Below, in pieces: positions 17,985 to 26,426 of a DNA stretch of 64,000 nucleotides. The position numbers were made by a program, and so were the translations under genes. This stretch comes from Blautia schinkii (lineage in GTDB: Bacteria; Bacillota; Clostridia; Lachnospirales; Lachnospiraceae): contig NZ_JAAWUO010000015.1 of the NCBI RefSeq assembly GCF_013304825.1, forward strand, positions 1-64,000. Direction: 5' to 3'. Each line of letters begins with the position of its first letter. Position 1 is the first letter of the stretch. The notes beneath the pieces were generated by a model, which worked only from the letters and a program-made list of their open reading frames with translations, had not been told where the DNA came from and made no database searches.

Positions 17985-18929
17985 GTGAGAAAAAAACACA
18001 TCTGTATGCTGGTGGCAGTTTCAGGTCTTTTAAGTCTTTCCGGCTGCGGGCAGTCAGCAAAAAACACAGAAGAAGAGGTAACCATTGGTGTTGTTACAAA
18101 ATCAAAAAGCAGTGAATACTGGCTGTCAGTCTGTGACGGAATGGAGGATGCGGCAGAAAAATACAATGTGAATGTGGTGATTCTTTCTCCTGATGCCGAA
18201 ACAGAGGAGAATGTCCAGAAAAACATGATCAGAGATCTTCTGAAAACAGATATTCAGGCACTTGCAGTTTCTCCCATAAATTCTTATGACAGTGAGACAT
18301 ATGTGAAGGAAGCCAGAGAAAAAGGAATCTCTGTATATGCCTGTGATACCCCAATGCAAGATTCTGATGTGCCCTATATCGGAATCGACAATGAAAAACT
18401 GGGCTATGAGCTTGGGGAAAAGCTTGCCGAGGCACTGAACCACGAGGGAAACATCGGCGTGATCGCCGGAGACTTCCAGCAAGCCGGACACAGGATGCGT
18501 GTCGCCGGATTCGAAAAATATATGGAAAAAGAGACTGGGATAAATATAGAGATGGTGAGGAACGGCTATAGCAATATGCGTGTATCCCAGAAGGATGTGG
18601 ATAAGATCCTTGCGAAATACCCGGATATTGACGGAATCATGACGACCAGTGCAGTGACAGCTCTGGGACTTTCAGAAGCTGTGGAAGGGATAGGAATCTC
18701 AATTGTTTCCGTAGATGCCCAGGAGGATGCGCTGAAAGCTGTTCAGGATGGACAGATCGTAGCGCTTGGAGCGCAGTCCGGCTATACGATCGGTTACGAG
18801 ACGATCCGTTATATTGTAAAAGATCTGCAGGGAGAAGGAACAGGAGAGGATGAGATCCTGGATTCGCAGGTGCTTACTGCAGAAAATATTGATGCATACA
18901 TAAAAGAAGACAAATATTCTTCCTCTTAA
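17985..18929 (+). CDS. Sugar-binding lipoprotein (periplasmic-binding-protein family 1)
   Basis: Extracytoplasmic solute-binding lipoprotein of 314 residues, ribose/inositol-binding type. A signal peptide ends in LSLSGC (lipobox), then EVTIGVVTKSKSSEYWLSV opens the binding fold; later blocks IQALAVSPINSYDS and VSVDAQEDALKAVQDGQIVA are typical of sugar-binding proteins. A GTG start at 17985 is chosen because AAAGGAGG (17967-17974) lies ten bases upstream; earlier codons run through the terminator. No ABC permease or ATPase genes are nearby. With the kinase and regulator at 20669-23994 it could be the ligand-binding part of a three-component sensor. Confidence 0.85.
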   Translation: MRKKHICMLVAVSGLLSLSGCGQSAKNTEEEVTIGVVTKSKSSEYWLSVCDGMEDAAEKYNVNVVILSPDAETEENVQKNMIRDLLKTDIQALAVSPINSYDSETYVKEAREKGISVYACDTPMQDSDVPYIGIDNEKLGYELGEKLAEALNHEGNIGVIAGDFQQAGHRMRVAGFEKYMEKETGINIEMVRNGYSNMRVSQKDVDKILAKYPDIDGIMTTSAVTALGLSEAVEGIGISIVSVDAQEDALKAVQDGQIVALGAQSGYTIGYETIRYIVKDLQGEGTGEDEILDSQVLTAENIDAYIKEDKYSSS

Positions 18930-19082
18930 AATGTACAGATATGAAGCTGAAAGGATTTTGCCAAAAATAAAACACATAATATAAAAATAGAACACAGAAA
19001 AAACAGAAATAAAATAACTTTGGCATATATTTAACAGATAGGTAAAAATAATACCGAAAAAACTAAAATTTATCATACTTTG

Positions 19083-19111
19083 ATAATCCCTGATTTTCGA
19101 TAAAATATAAT
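19083..19111 (+). promoter_or_regulatory. Likely promoter of the GPH transporter gene
   Basis: A consensus TATAAT (19106-19111) without a good -35 lies about 65 bases before the gene, suggesting an activated promoter. The 246-base gap also holds distant GCCAAA/TTTGGC complementary segments near 18960 and 19018. Confidence 0.45.
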
Positions 19112-19175
19112 CATCAAAAGGAAATCGGAAACGAAAACAAAAATGAAAAGAAAATGAAAGGGCGGGATTATTAAG

Positions 19176-20543
19176 ATGGAGAAGAAAAAACTTTCGGTAT
19201 CAACGAGGCTGTGTTATGCTGGAGGAGATGTAGGATGCAATATCGTGTTCGGAATGATCGGAACACTGCTGACACTGTTTTACACAGATTATGTAGGAAT
19301 CAGCGCAGCGACAGTCGGACTTGTCATGCTGCTGTCCAGATGTTTTGACGGATTTTCAGATCTGGTAATGGGAGTAATTGTAGAGAGGACCAACTCCAAA
19401 TGGGGTAAATCAAGACCCTGGCTTTTATGGATGAGCGTTCCGTTCGCACTTTCAGCAATACTGCTTTTCACAGTACCACATACAACTGGAATGATTCAGT
19501 TTCTGTATCTGTTTGTAACTTATAATTTCTGTACAACCATATGCTATACGGCAATAAATCTTCCATATGGAAGCCTTTCTACAATGATGATCCGCGAGTC
19601 ATCTGAGAGAGATAAACTCAGCGTTATGCGAATGGGACTTTCCCCTCTGGGAAGGATCATCGCAGCAACCTGCACGCTTCCTCTTGTAAAACTTGTCGGA
19701 AACGATCAGGCTGCATGGATCAAGGTTATGAGCGTATGGGCAGTACTTGCGTTGGTTCTTCTTATTCTCTGCTTCTTCAAATGTGAAGAGAAAGTGCAGA
19801 TCGAGGCAAGAAAGAAAGACGAGAAACTTCCGGTTCCTACAATGCTGAAAGCACTTTTTACAAACCAGTATTTCTGGTCAGTAATGCTTCTGTGGACAGT
19901 ACAGAGTGTATCCTTTACTATTACAGGAACCATTCTTCCGTACTACTGTAAATATATCTTCAACAATGATACATGGATGTACAGTGCGCTGTATCTTACA
20001 GAGACACTGGTTCTGGTAGCGGGAATCTTCGTTTGCTCACCGTTAATTAAAAAATTCGGAAAAAGAAACATCGCATTTGTCGGTGGATTTATCGCACTTG
20101 GAGGCCAGATTCTGTTCTTCCTGAACCCATATAGCTTCGGATTCATGGTTATGAGCTGTGTAACACGTGCTATCGGACTTGCACCACTGAACGCAGTTGT
20201 ATTCAGTATGGTTGGTGATGTAGTTGAGTTTGGACAGTGGAAACATCACATCCGTCAGGAGAGTCTGATTTTTGCAGGTGGTTCTATTGGAACAAAAGTT
20301 GGTGCAGGCCTTGCATCAGCAGTGATCACAGGTCTGTTAAGCAGTTCAGGATATGTAAGTTCTTCCACTGGAATTTCCGCACAGCCGGAGACAGCACTTG
20401 AGATGATCGTTTCTCTTTATAAATTCGGACCGATCCTCATTGCGGCAGTGATCATCGTAACACTTTTCGGATACAAGCTTGATAAAATGTATCCGGCAAT
20501 CATGAAAGAACTTACAGAACGTGAGGCACATGGTCAGTTATAA
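19176..20543 (+). CDS. GPH family sugar:cation symporter (MelB-like)
   Basis: Twelve-helix membrane transporter of the glycoside-pentoside-hexuronide family, 455 residues. Marks include the N-terminal YAGGDVGCNIVFGM, the loop GVIVERTNSKWGKSRPWLLW, and the second-half segment VVEFGQWKHHIRQESLIFAGG, all characteristic of MelB/UidB-type symporters. It lies between inositol genes and is the only complete transporter in the region, so it probably imports inositol or an inositol-containing or hexuronide compound; the substrate is inferred. A GGGCGGG-rich site lies upstream. Confidence 0.88.
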   Translation: MEKKKLSVSTRLCYAGGDVGCNIVFGMIGTLLTLFYTDYVGISAATVGLVMLLSRCFDGFSDLVMGVIVERTNSKWGKSRPWLLWMSVPFALSAILLFTVPHTTGMIQFLYLFVTYNFCTTICYTAINLPYGSLSTMMIRESSERDKLSVMRMGLSPLGRIIAATCTLPLVKLVGNDQAAWIKVMSVWAVLALVLLILCFFKCEEKVQIEARKKDEKLPVPTMLKALFTNQYFWSVMLLWTVQSVSFTITGTILPYYCKYIFNNDTWMYSALYLTETLVLVAGIFVCSPLIKKFGKRNIAFVGGFIALGGQILFFLNPYSFGFMVMSCVTRAIGLAPLNAVVFSMVGDVVEFGQWKHHIRQESLIFAGGSIGTKVGAGLASAVITGLLSSSGYVSSSTGISAQPETALEMIVSLYKFGPILIAAVIIVTLFGYKLDKMYPAIMKELTEREAHGQL

Positions 20544-20574
20544 TCGACTTGTAAGCATATATTCAATCGAAAAG

Positions 20575-20611
20575 GGAAATCCGGCAGGGGTAAAACACTC
20601 CTGCTGTTTCC
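20575..20611 (+). terminator. Imperfect hairpin after the transporter gene
   Basis: GGAAA/TTTCC and GCAGG/CCTGC arms (20575-20611) form a bulged stem without a T tail; weak terminator or processing site. Confidence 0.35.
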
Positions 20612-20630
20612 TGCGTTTATAGATAACAGT

Positions 20631-20656
20631 GGAATACGAATATCCGCTTTACAGAA
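20631..20656 (+). repeat. Copy 1 of a 26-base regulatory repeat
   Basis: Begins GGAATACGAA and ends CCGCTTTACAGAA. It matches 24029-24054 at all but two positions and lies 38 bases before the kinase ATG. The core resembles the AC(G/A)AAAGTCC elements in the fucose-locus promoters, so a YesN-type regulator may bind it. Confidence 0.6.
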
Positions 20657-20668
20657 GGGAGGAGTCAT

Positions 20669-22408
20669 ATGCTAAAAAGCATCCGGGGAAAGATCATGCT
20701 GGCGATCCTGGCAGTTACCATGTTTACAGCATGTTCCATCACAGTGGTATTTTATTTAAGGGCAGCAGGAATGATCGAAGAAAACTATTCCGGAATCCTC
20801 TACGGCCGGATGCAGCAGACAGTGAAAGATCTGGACGAATCCCTGAAAGAGATATACTATGTAGATACGAGAGCAGCCTGGGATGAAGTCCTCCGGGAAA
20901 ATGTCAGGTCTTATATCAGCACGAAGAATGAGGACAATCTGGAGACTGTGGCAGAGCTTCTTCGGAATCACAGCCGGGAATATAAAGATATCAATTCTCT
21001 GTATTTCGTTTTCCCGGGGGAAAAAATGGCAGTGACATCAGAAGAATTTCCGGTGAACAAGCAGGGGCTTGCCAAAAAAGATATTCAGAAGCTGGAAGAA
21101 GAGCAGGCTGAAAATTCCTTCCCTATTGTTGTGGAATCACTGATCCACGAAGGAGACAGTTTTCTTTCTGTGGTCCAGAAAGTAGAAGATGATAACGGAA
21201 ATGTGCTTGGATATGTGGCAGCAGATATCAAGGAAAGAACCATTTATTATGAATATCTGGAATCCGTGAATGATGAAAAGATCACGACGATCCTGCTTGT
21301 AGACAGAAATAATGAGATCATCACCTCCGGGGATTACAGTGATCTCGGAAAAACATTTCCGGAGATTACAGATCATGATGTTCCAGATGGAAACGGATAT
21401 TTCGAAGAGAATGGTGTGATCTCATTTTTCAGCAGAGGAGGATTTTCCAGTTGTGGACTGTATCTGGAAGTGCCGAAAAAAGAAGTGCTCAGTGGACTTT
21501 CTGAAATGAGACTTTTTTTGATTGGAATTTTTGGTGCATTTTTTGTGACGGCAGTGCTGCTGGCACTGTGGCTTTCCAGAGTTGTATGCGGACCGCTGAA
21601 GTCCATGACCAGTACAGTGGAAAAAGTTGGTGAAGGAGATTTAAGTCTCCGTACAGAAGTGGTGACTTCAGATGAGATCGGAACTCTTGGAAAAGAGTTC
21701 AATCATATGTTAGACTATATTGAAGATCTGATAGCAAAAGTGATCGAGGAAGAACAGCAGAAAAAAGATGCGGAGTTGGAGGCTTTGCAGTATCAGATCA
21801 CGCCGCATTTTATGTATAATACTCTGAACTCCATTAAATTTGCCGCATTTTTAAAAGGTGAGAAGGAACTGGCAGGACTGATCGGGGATTTTGTGGAACT
21901 TCTTCAGGCAAGTATCAATAAAAAGGGAAGCTTTCTTTCTGTGGCAGATGAGATCCACATTCTGAAAAATTATATCCATCTTCAGGATTTTCGCTATCAG
22001 GGAAGTTTCCAGGTGGAGTATAATATTTCCGAGGAAGCATACAGCTGTTATATTCCAAGGCTGATCCTCCAGCCGCTTGTGGAGAATGCGCTTCTCCATG
22101 GGATTGATATCAAGAGGCAGAAGGGAAAGATCTGGATCAGCGGAAATGTGGAGAGTGGAAAACTGACTCTTGTTGTGGCAGATAACGGACGGGGAATGAC
22201 CCGGGAGCAGATCCGAAATCTTTTTGACAGCCATACAAAAAAAACAAACGGACTTTCCGCAGTGGGAGTCCCCAATGTAAAAGAGCGTCTGAAGCTTTAT
22301 TATGGAGAGAAAGGCGGAATGAAATACGACAGCAGCAGTGAAGGTACAACAGTTACTGTTTTTCTGCCTGCGATCTACGATATACCGGAAGAAAGGAGGA
22401 GAAACTGA
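20669..22408 (+). CDS. YesM-type sensor histidine kinase
   Basis: Membrane sensor kinase of 579 residues. One membrane helix near residues 9-31, a large extracytoplasmic sensing region (about 32-280), a second helix (281-303), a HAMP linker, then a His_kinase domain with QYQITPHFMYNTLNSIK (phospho-acceptor His at 380) and an ATPase domain with LILQPLVENALLHGI and ADNGRGMT. Its TGA overlaps the ATG of the response regulator, so they are translationally coupled. Neighbours suggest it senses inositol or a related sugar, perhaps through the lipoprotein at 17985. Confidence 0.92.
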   Translation: MLKSIRGKIMLAILAVTMFTACSITVVFYLRAAGMIEENYSGILYGRMQQTVKDLDESLKEIYYVDTRAAWDEVLRENVRSYISTKNEDNLETVAELLRNHSREYKDINSLYFVFPGEKMAVTSEEFPVNKQGLAKKDIQKLEEEQAENSFPIVVESLIHEGDSFLSVVQKVEDDNGNVLGYVAADIKERTIYYEYLESVNDEKITTILLVDRNNEIITSGDYSDLGKTFPEITDHDVPDGNGYFEENGVISFFSRGGFSSCGLYLEVPKKEVLSGLSEMRLFLIGIFGAFFVTAVLLALWLSRVVCGPLKSMTSTVEKVGEGDLSLRTEVVTSDEIGTLGKEFNHMLDYIEDLIAKVIEEEQQKKDAELEALQYQITPHFMYNTLNSIKFAAFLKGEKELAGLIGDFVELLQASINKKGSFLSVADEIHILKNYIHLQDFRYQGSFQVEYNISEEAYSCYIPRLILQPLVENALLHGIDIKRQKGKIWISGNVESGKLTLVVADNGRGMTREQIRNLFDSHTKKTNGLSAVGVPNVKERLKLYYGEKGGMKYDSSSEGTTVTVFLPAIYDIPEERRRN

Positions 22409-23994
22409 TGTACAGAACACTTGTGGCAGACGATGATTTTCTTGTGAGAAGCTATCTTAAGACACTGGATTCCTGGGAAAAAGCAGGATATGAGATTGTG
22501 GACGATGCGGAGGATGGTGAAGAAGCTTACAACTTCCTTCGGAAAGAAAAGGTAGATGTGCTTGTGACAGATCTTTCCATGCCGGTAATGGATGGAATAG
22601 AGCTGATCAGAAGAATCAGGGAAGAAAACAGGGAGGTCTACATTATCGTGCTCAGCTGCCACGATGATTTTGAATATGTAAAAGAAGCCATGCGTCTTGG
22701 CGCAGATGAATATGTGCTTAAGAACAGTCTGGACGAGGACAGCCTCTACGAAACTCTGGAAAAATCTGCTCGTTTGATTGAGAAACGCAGAAGAAAAAGT
22801 CAGGAGCAGGCTCAGACAAGGAAACTGATCCGGTTTGGCAGCCATGCGCTGAAATACTATTTTTTCAACGGACTGATCTCTGGGACGCTGAAAGGACAGG
22901 CCCGTGAGGAGAAACGTGTGGAAGCCGGGATCACGGGAAAATTTTTTAACAGTGCTGTGATCTGCATGTTTATGGAAAAATGGGCAGAGAGGGAACGGCA
23001 GTGGACCTCTCTTGAGGTCGAACAGTATTCCCACAATTTCCGGCACAGGCTTCTGGAACGGACAGAAGAACTTCTGGGAACGGAGAATGAAGCGTCTGAG
23101 GTGATCTATCTTGGCGCAGGAATCTTCTGTTGCTTTCTGGATCTCTCAGAAGACTGCAGGACATCAGTGATGCAGCAGAGACTGACAGAAGCGGCTGCCT
23201 CCTGTTACCGTCACTGTCAGGAAGATCTCTGTGAATTTGGGATCAGCGTCAGCAGTGTGTGTATGGGAGAAGAAGGAATCCGCCAAGCTTACCAACAGGC
23301 CAGGGAGATGATGAAGATCCGTTTTTATGAGAAAAAAGATATTCTCTATTTTGAAGGCTGTAAAAAAGTTGACAGTGTTCTGCCGGAAAGTGCAGAGAAA
23401 CTTGCCGGCAATATGCTTTCCATGAAGGCGGGTAATGAGCGGAAGAAAGCCGAAGAACTGTGGGAGCAGGTTCTTACAGATTGTCGTAAGCGATATACAG
23501 ACGGAAGGATTCTTGTGCAGTGGTTAAAAAAAATGAATCAGACAGCAGGAATCGAAAGAGACTCCATCTGGTATGATGAGATTGAAGATATTGAGGAACT
23601 GGCAGAAAAAGGAAGCTCCTGCATTGCAGAACTTTTTGCGGGAGGTGCAGAGAAAGTTCCGGAAGGGATTTCTTCTGCTGTGAAAAAAGCACTTGAGTTT
23701 ATCCGGGAGCACTACGAAGAGCCGATCAGCCTTCAGGATGTAGCAGATGCGGCAGAGGTGAATCCTGCATATTTAAGTTATCTTTTCAAGCAGGAAATGA
23801 AGATCGGTTTTTCTAATTATGTACAGGAACTTCGCATTGACTGTGCGAAGAAACTTCTTTCCGGAACCAACTGCAAGGTGAAGGATGTAGCTTTGCGTTC
23901 CGGCTTTGGAGATTATCATTATTTTTCCAAAACATTTAAGAAGATCACAGGGATGAGCCCGGCAGAGTACCGGAAAGGCTCAGAGGTATCATAA
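22408..23994 (+). CDS. YesN-type response regulator with AraC DNA-binding domain
   Basis: Response regulator of 528 residues. The receiver domain (1-120) has acidic pocket ADDD, phospho-acceptor Asp55 in VTDLSMP and the conserved Lys in YVLKNS. A long middle region (about 125-420) precedes two AraC-type helix-turn-helix motifs at the C-terminus (SLQDVADAAEVNPAYLSYLF and VKDVALRSGFGDYHYFSKTF). Overlaps the kinase by one base. It probably binds the 26-base repeats before the kinase gene and the second LacI-type gene (inference). Confidence 0.93.
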   Translation: MYRTLVADDDFLVRSYLKTLDSWEKAGYEIVDDAEDGEEAYNFLRKEKVDVLVTDLSMPVMDGIELIRRIREENREVYIIVLSCHDDFEYVKEAMRLGADEYVLKNSLDEDSLYETLEKSARLIEKRRRKSQEQAQTRKLIRFGSHALKYYFFNGLISGTLKGQAREEKRVEAGITGKFFNSAVICMFMEKWAERERQWTSLEVEQYSHNFRHRLLERTEELLGTENEASEVIYLGAGIFCCFLDLSEDCRTSVMQQRLTEAAASCYRHCQEDLCEFGISVSSVCMGEEGIRQAYQQAREMMKIRFYEKKDILYFEGCKKVDSVLPESAEKLAGNMLSMKAGNERKKAEELWEQVLTDCRKRYTDGRILVQWLKKMNQTAGIERDSIWYDEIEDIEELAEKGSSCIAELFAGGAEKVPEGISSAVKKALEFIREHYEEPISLQDVADAAEVNPAYLSYLFKQEMKIGFSNYVQELRIDCAKKLLSGTNCKVKDVALRSGFGDYHYFSKTFKKITGMSPAEYRKGSEVS

Positions 23995-24028
23995 GGCGTA
24001 TCAGTGGGGCGAAAGCATGAGACAAAAA

Positions 24029-24054
24029 GGAATACGAAAGTCCGCTTTACAGAA
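24029..24054 (+). repeat. Copy 2 of the 26-base regulatory repeat
   Basis: Near-identical to 20631-20656 (two mismatches in the middle) and 43 bases before the LacI-type gene. Confidence 0.6.
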
Positions 24055-24071
24055 AGACGAGGAACAAGACC

Positions 24072-25115
24072 ATGGGTGTAACCATAAGACAGATTGCAGA
24101 GGCTGCAGGTGTTTCCAGAGGAACAGTTGACAGAGCGCTGAATAACAGAGGAAGGATCAGGCCGGAAGTGGCAGAAAGGGTACGGCAGATCGCAGAGGAG
24201 ATGGGGTATAAACCCAATCAGCTGGGACGTGCGCTGTCTATGAGCAGGAATAATATCAAGATCGGCGTGATCCTTCAGGGGGCAGAGACTCCTTTTATGA
24301 AAGAAGTTATGAAGGGCATCAAGGAGGCCGGAGCGGAAGTTGATAATCTGGGAGGCACGGTGCTAATTCATACCATTGAGCATCAAAGTGCGAAGGATGT
24401 TCTTCTTGCCATGGAAAAAATGCGGCAGAAAGAAGTCAGCGGCATTGCAATGGTTCCTCTTGAAGCCGAAGAGGTGAAGAATGAAATCAATCGGTTTGTG
24501 GAAGAGTACCATATTCCTGTGGTGACTTTTACCTCAGATGTGGAGGATACGAAGCGGCTGTGTTTTGTGGGTCAGAATGGTGTGCAGTGCGGTCGTGCGG
24601 CTGCAGGTCTTATGGGAGAGCTTACCGGGGGAAAAGGCAGAGTTGCAATTATCTCCGGCTACAGCACCAATACTTCTCTCAGCAGTCGTGTGGCAGGCTT
24701 CCAGTCTGAGATAAAGAAGAAATATCCGGGGATCAAAATCATCGGGCCGGAATATTGTTTTGAGGAAAATGCCCTGGCAAAAGAGGTTGCAGAGAAAATA
24801 TTTAAAGACGTTCCGGATCTTGAAGGAATATATCTCACATCTCATGGTGAAGAAGGTGTCTGTCAGGCCATTGCAGAGGCAGGAAAGACGGGACAGATAA
24901 AAATGATAGCCAATGATTTTATGGGACGGAACTATGAACTGATGAGAGAAGGTTTTATTCATTTCCTTATTGGACAGGATGCCAGGATCCAGGGATATGA
25001 ACCTGTGATGATCCTGTTCCGGCTACTTTTCAATGGAGAGAAACCGGATCGGGAGAAGCTGTTTACGGAAATATATATAAGAAATGAGTATACGATTCCG
25101 GAGAGGAGACGCTGA
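24072..25115 (+). CDS. LacI family transcriptional regulator (paralogue)
   Basis: LacI-type regulator of 347 residues with N-terminal HTH TIRQIAEAAGVSRGTVDRAL and a sugar-binding domain from about residue 60 (KIGVILQGAETPFMKEVMKG). Its HTH is nearly identical to that of the gene at 11278, so the two probably recognise the same or overlapping operators, while the ligand domains differ more. It follows the response regulator by 77 bases and has the repeat copy 2 directly upstream, so the two-component system may control its expression. The terminator stem begins inside its last codons. Confidence 0.9.
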   Translation: MGVTIRQIAEAAGVSRGTVDRALNNRGRIRPEVAERVRQIAEEMGYKPNQLGRALSMSRNNIKIGVILQGAETPFMKEVMKGIKEAGAEVDNLGGTVLIHTIEHQSAKDVLLAMEKMRQKEVSGIAMVPLEAEEVKNEINRFVEEYHIPVVTFTSDVEDTKRLCFVGQNGVQCGRAAAGLMGELTGGKGRVAIISGYSTNTSLSSRVAGFQSEIKKKYPGIKIIGPEYCFEENALAKEVAEKIFKDVPDLEGIYLTSHGEEGVCQAIAEAGKTGQIKMIANDFMGRNYELMREGFIHFLIGQDARIQGYEPVMILFRLLFNGEKPDREKLFTEIYIRNEYTIPERRR

Positions 25116-25133
25116 ATATGGCGTCTCTTTTTT
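25106..25133 (+). terminator. Terminator overlapping the end of the LacI-type gene
   Basis: GAGACGC (25106-25112) pairs with GCGTCTC (25121-25127), then a T run. The stop codon lies in the loop. Confidence 0.9.
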
Positions 25134-25284
25134 ATATGTGCAGTTATTTCTGTGTGAAAGAAAAATGAATATGTATTGGATATATTATGGCAAACTAAAC
25201 CTAAAAATATTACATATTTTGGCTAAAAATAGTTCTCGTCATTTTTAATAGAAAAAAGATGGTAATATTGTTCAATATTAGGTC

Positions 25285-25313
25285 TTGCGATTTATGGTAT
25301 GCGATGATATTAT
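25285..25313 (+). promoter_or_regulatory. Promoter of iolG-iolE-iolJ
   Basis: TTGCGA (25285-25290), 17-base spacer, TATTAT (25308-25313). A second -10-like TATATT overlaps it at 25311-25316. Confidence 0.65.
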
Positions 25314-25327
25314 ATTAAACATAAAGA

Positions 25328-25343
25328 GCGTGTTCGGACACGC
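25328..25343. promoter_or_regulatory. Palindromic operator GCGTGT-TCGG-ACACGC
   Basis: Perfect 6+4+6 palindrome starting about eight bases after the expected transcription start of iolG. It shares the CACGC core with the iolC boxes. LacI-family repressors bind palindromes of this kind. Confidence 0.65.
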
Positions 25344-25386
25344 AAAGAGAACACATTGGGAAAATAAATCAAAAGGAGATCAAAAA

Positions 25387-26400
25387 ATGATTAAAGTTGG
25401 TATTATCGGAGCAGGAAGAATTGGAAGAGTTCACATCACCAGTATCACAACAAGAGTACCGGATGCAGTGATCAAGACAGTGGCAGATCCGTTTTTAAAT
25501 GACGAGACAGCTGCATGGGCTAAGAGCATGGGCGTTGAGCACACAACGAAAGATTACAAGGAGATTATCGATGACCCGGAGATTTCCGCAGTGCTGATCT
25601 GTTCTTCTACAGATACACATTCTCCGATCTCTGTTGAAGCGATCAAAGCCGGAAAACATGTATTCTGCGAAAAACCGATCGATCATGATATCGCTAAGAT
25701 CAAAGAAGTTATCAATGCGCTTGAAGGTACAAACCTGAAATATCAGGTAGGTTTCAACAGAAGATTTGATCACAACTTTGAGTCTCTTCAGCAGGCTGTT
25801 GCAGCTGGTAAGGTTGGTAAACCGGAGATCATCAAGATCACATCCCGCGATCCTGAGCCGCCAAGCATTGACTATGTTAAAGTTTCCGGAGGAATGTTCC
25901 TGGATATGACAATCCATGATTTCGATATGGTTCGTTACCTTGCAGGCTGCGATGCAACAGAGGTTTATGTACAGAGCGCGAACCTTGTTGATCCGGCTAT
26001 CGGCGAAGCAGGCGATGTTGATACAGCTGTTATCACACTTCAGATGGAGAACGGAGCGATCGCAGTAATTGATAACTGCAGAAGAGCTTCCTATGGATAC
26101 GATCAGAGAGCAGAAGTATTCGGTTCTGACGGAATGGCTGCAATCTCCAACGACAGCCAGTCTTCTACAGTGATCAGCAATGCAGAGGGCGTTACCGGTG
26201 AGAAACCAATGTTCTTCTTCCTTGAGAGATACATGGATGCTTACGGTAAAGAAGTTGCAGCATTTATTGATGCTATCGTAAATGACAAAGAGACACCACT
26301 CAATGTATACGATGGACTGAAACCGGTATTAATGGGACTTGCTGCCAAGAAATCAAGCGAGGAGCACAGACCTGTTAAAATTTCCGAGATTATGGAATAA
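25387..26400 (+). CDS. iolG: myo-Inositol 2-dehydrogenase
   Basis: NAD-dependent oxidation of myo-inositol to scyllo-inosose, first step of the pathway. It is a 337-residue Gfo/Idh/MocA protein: Rossmann motif GIIGAGRIGRVH (about 5-16), EKPIDHD with the catalytic Lys near residue 97, and DMTIHDFDMVRYLAG with the Asp/His pair. The start at 25387 has AAAAGGAG just upstream; 34 earlier in-frame codons span the operator and have no site. iolE follows after 26 bases. Confidence 0.93.
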   Translation: MIKVGIIGAGRIGRVHITSITTRVPDAVIKTVADPFLNDETAAWAKSMGVEHTTKDYKEIIDDPEISAVLICSSTDTHSPISVEAIKAGKHVFCEKPIDHDIAKIKEVINALEGTNLKYQVGFNRRFDHNFESLQQAVAAGKVGKPEIIKITSRDPEPPSIDYVKVSGGMFLDMTIHDFDMVRYLAGCDATEVYVQSANLVDPAIGEAGDVDTAVITLQMENGAIAVIDNCRRASYGYDQRAEVFGSDGMAAISNDSQSSTVISNAEGVTGEKPMFFFLERYMDAYGKEVAAFIDAIVNDKETPLNVYDGLKPVLMGLAAKKSSEEHRPVKISEIME

Positions 26401-26426
26401 TCGAGATAATAAAGGAGAATTGACTG

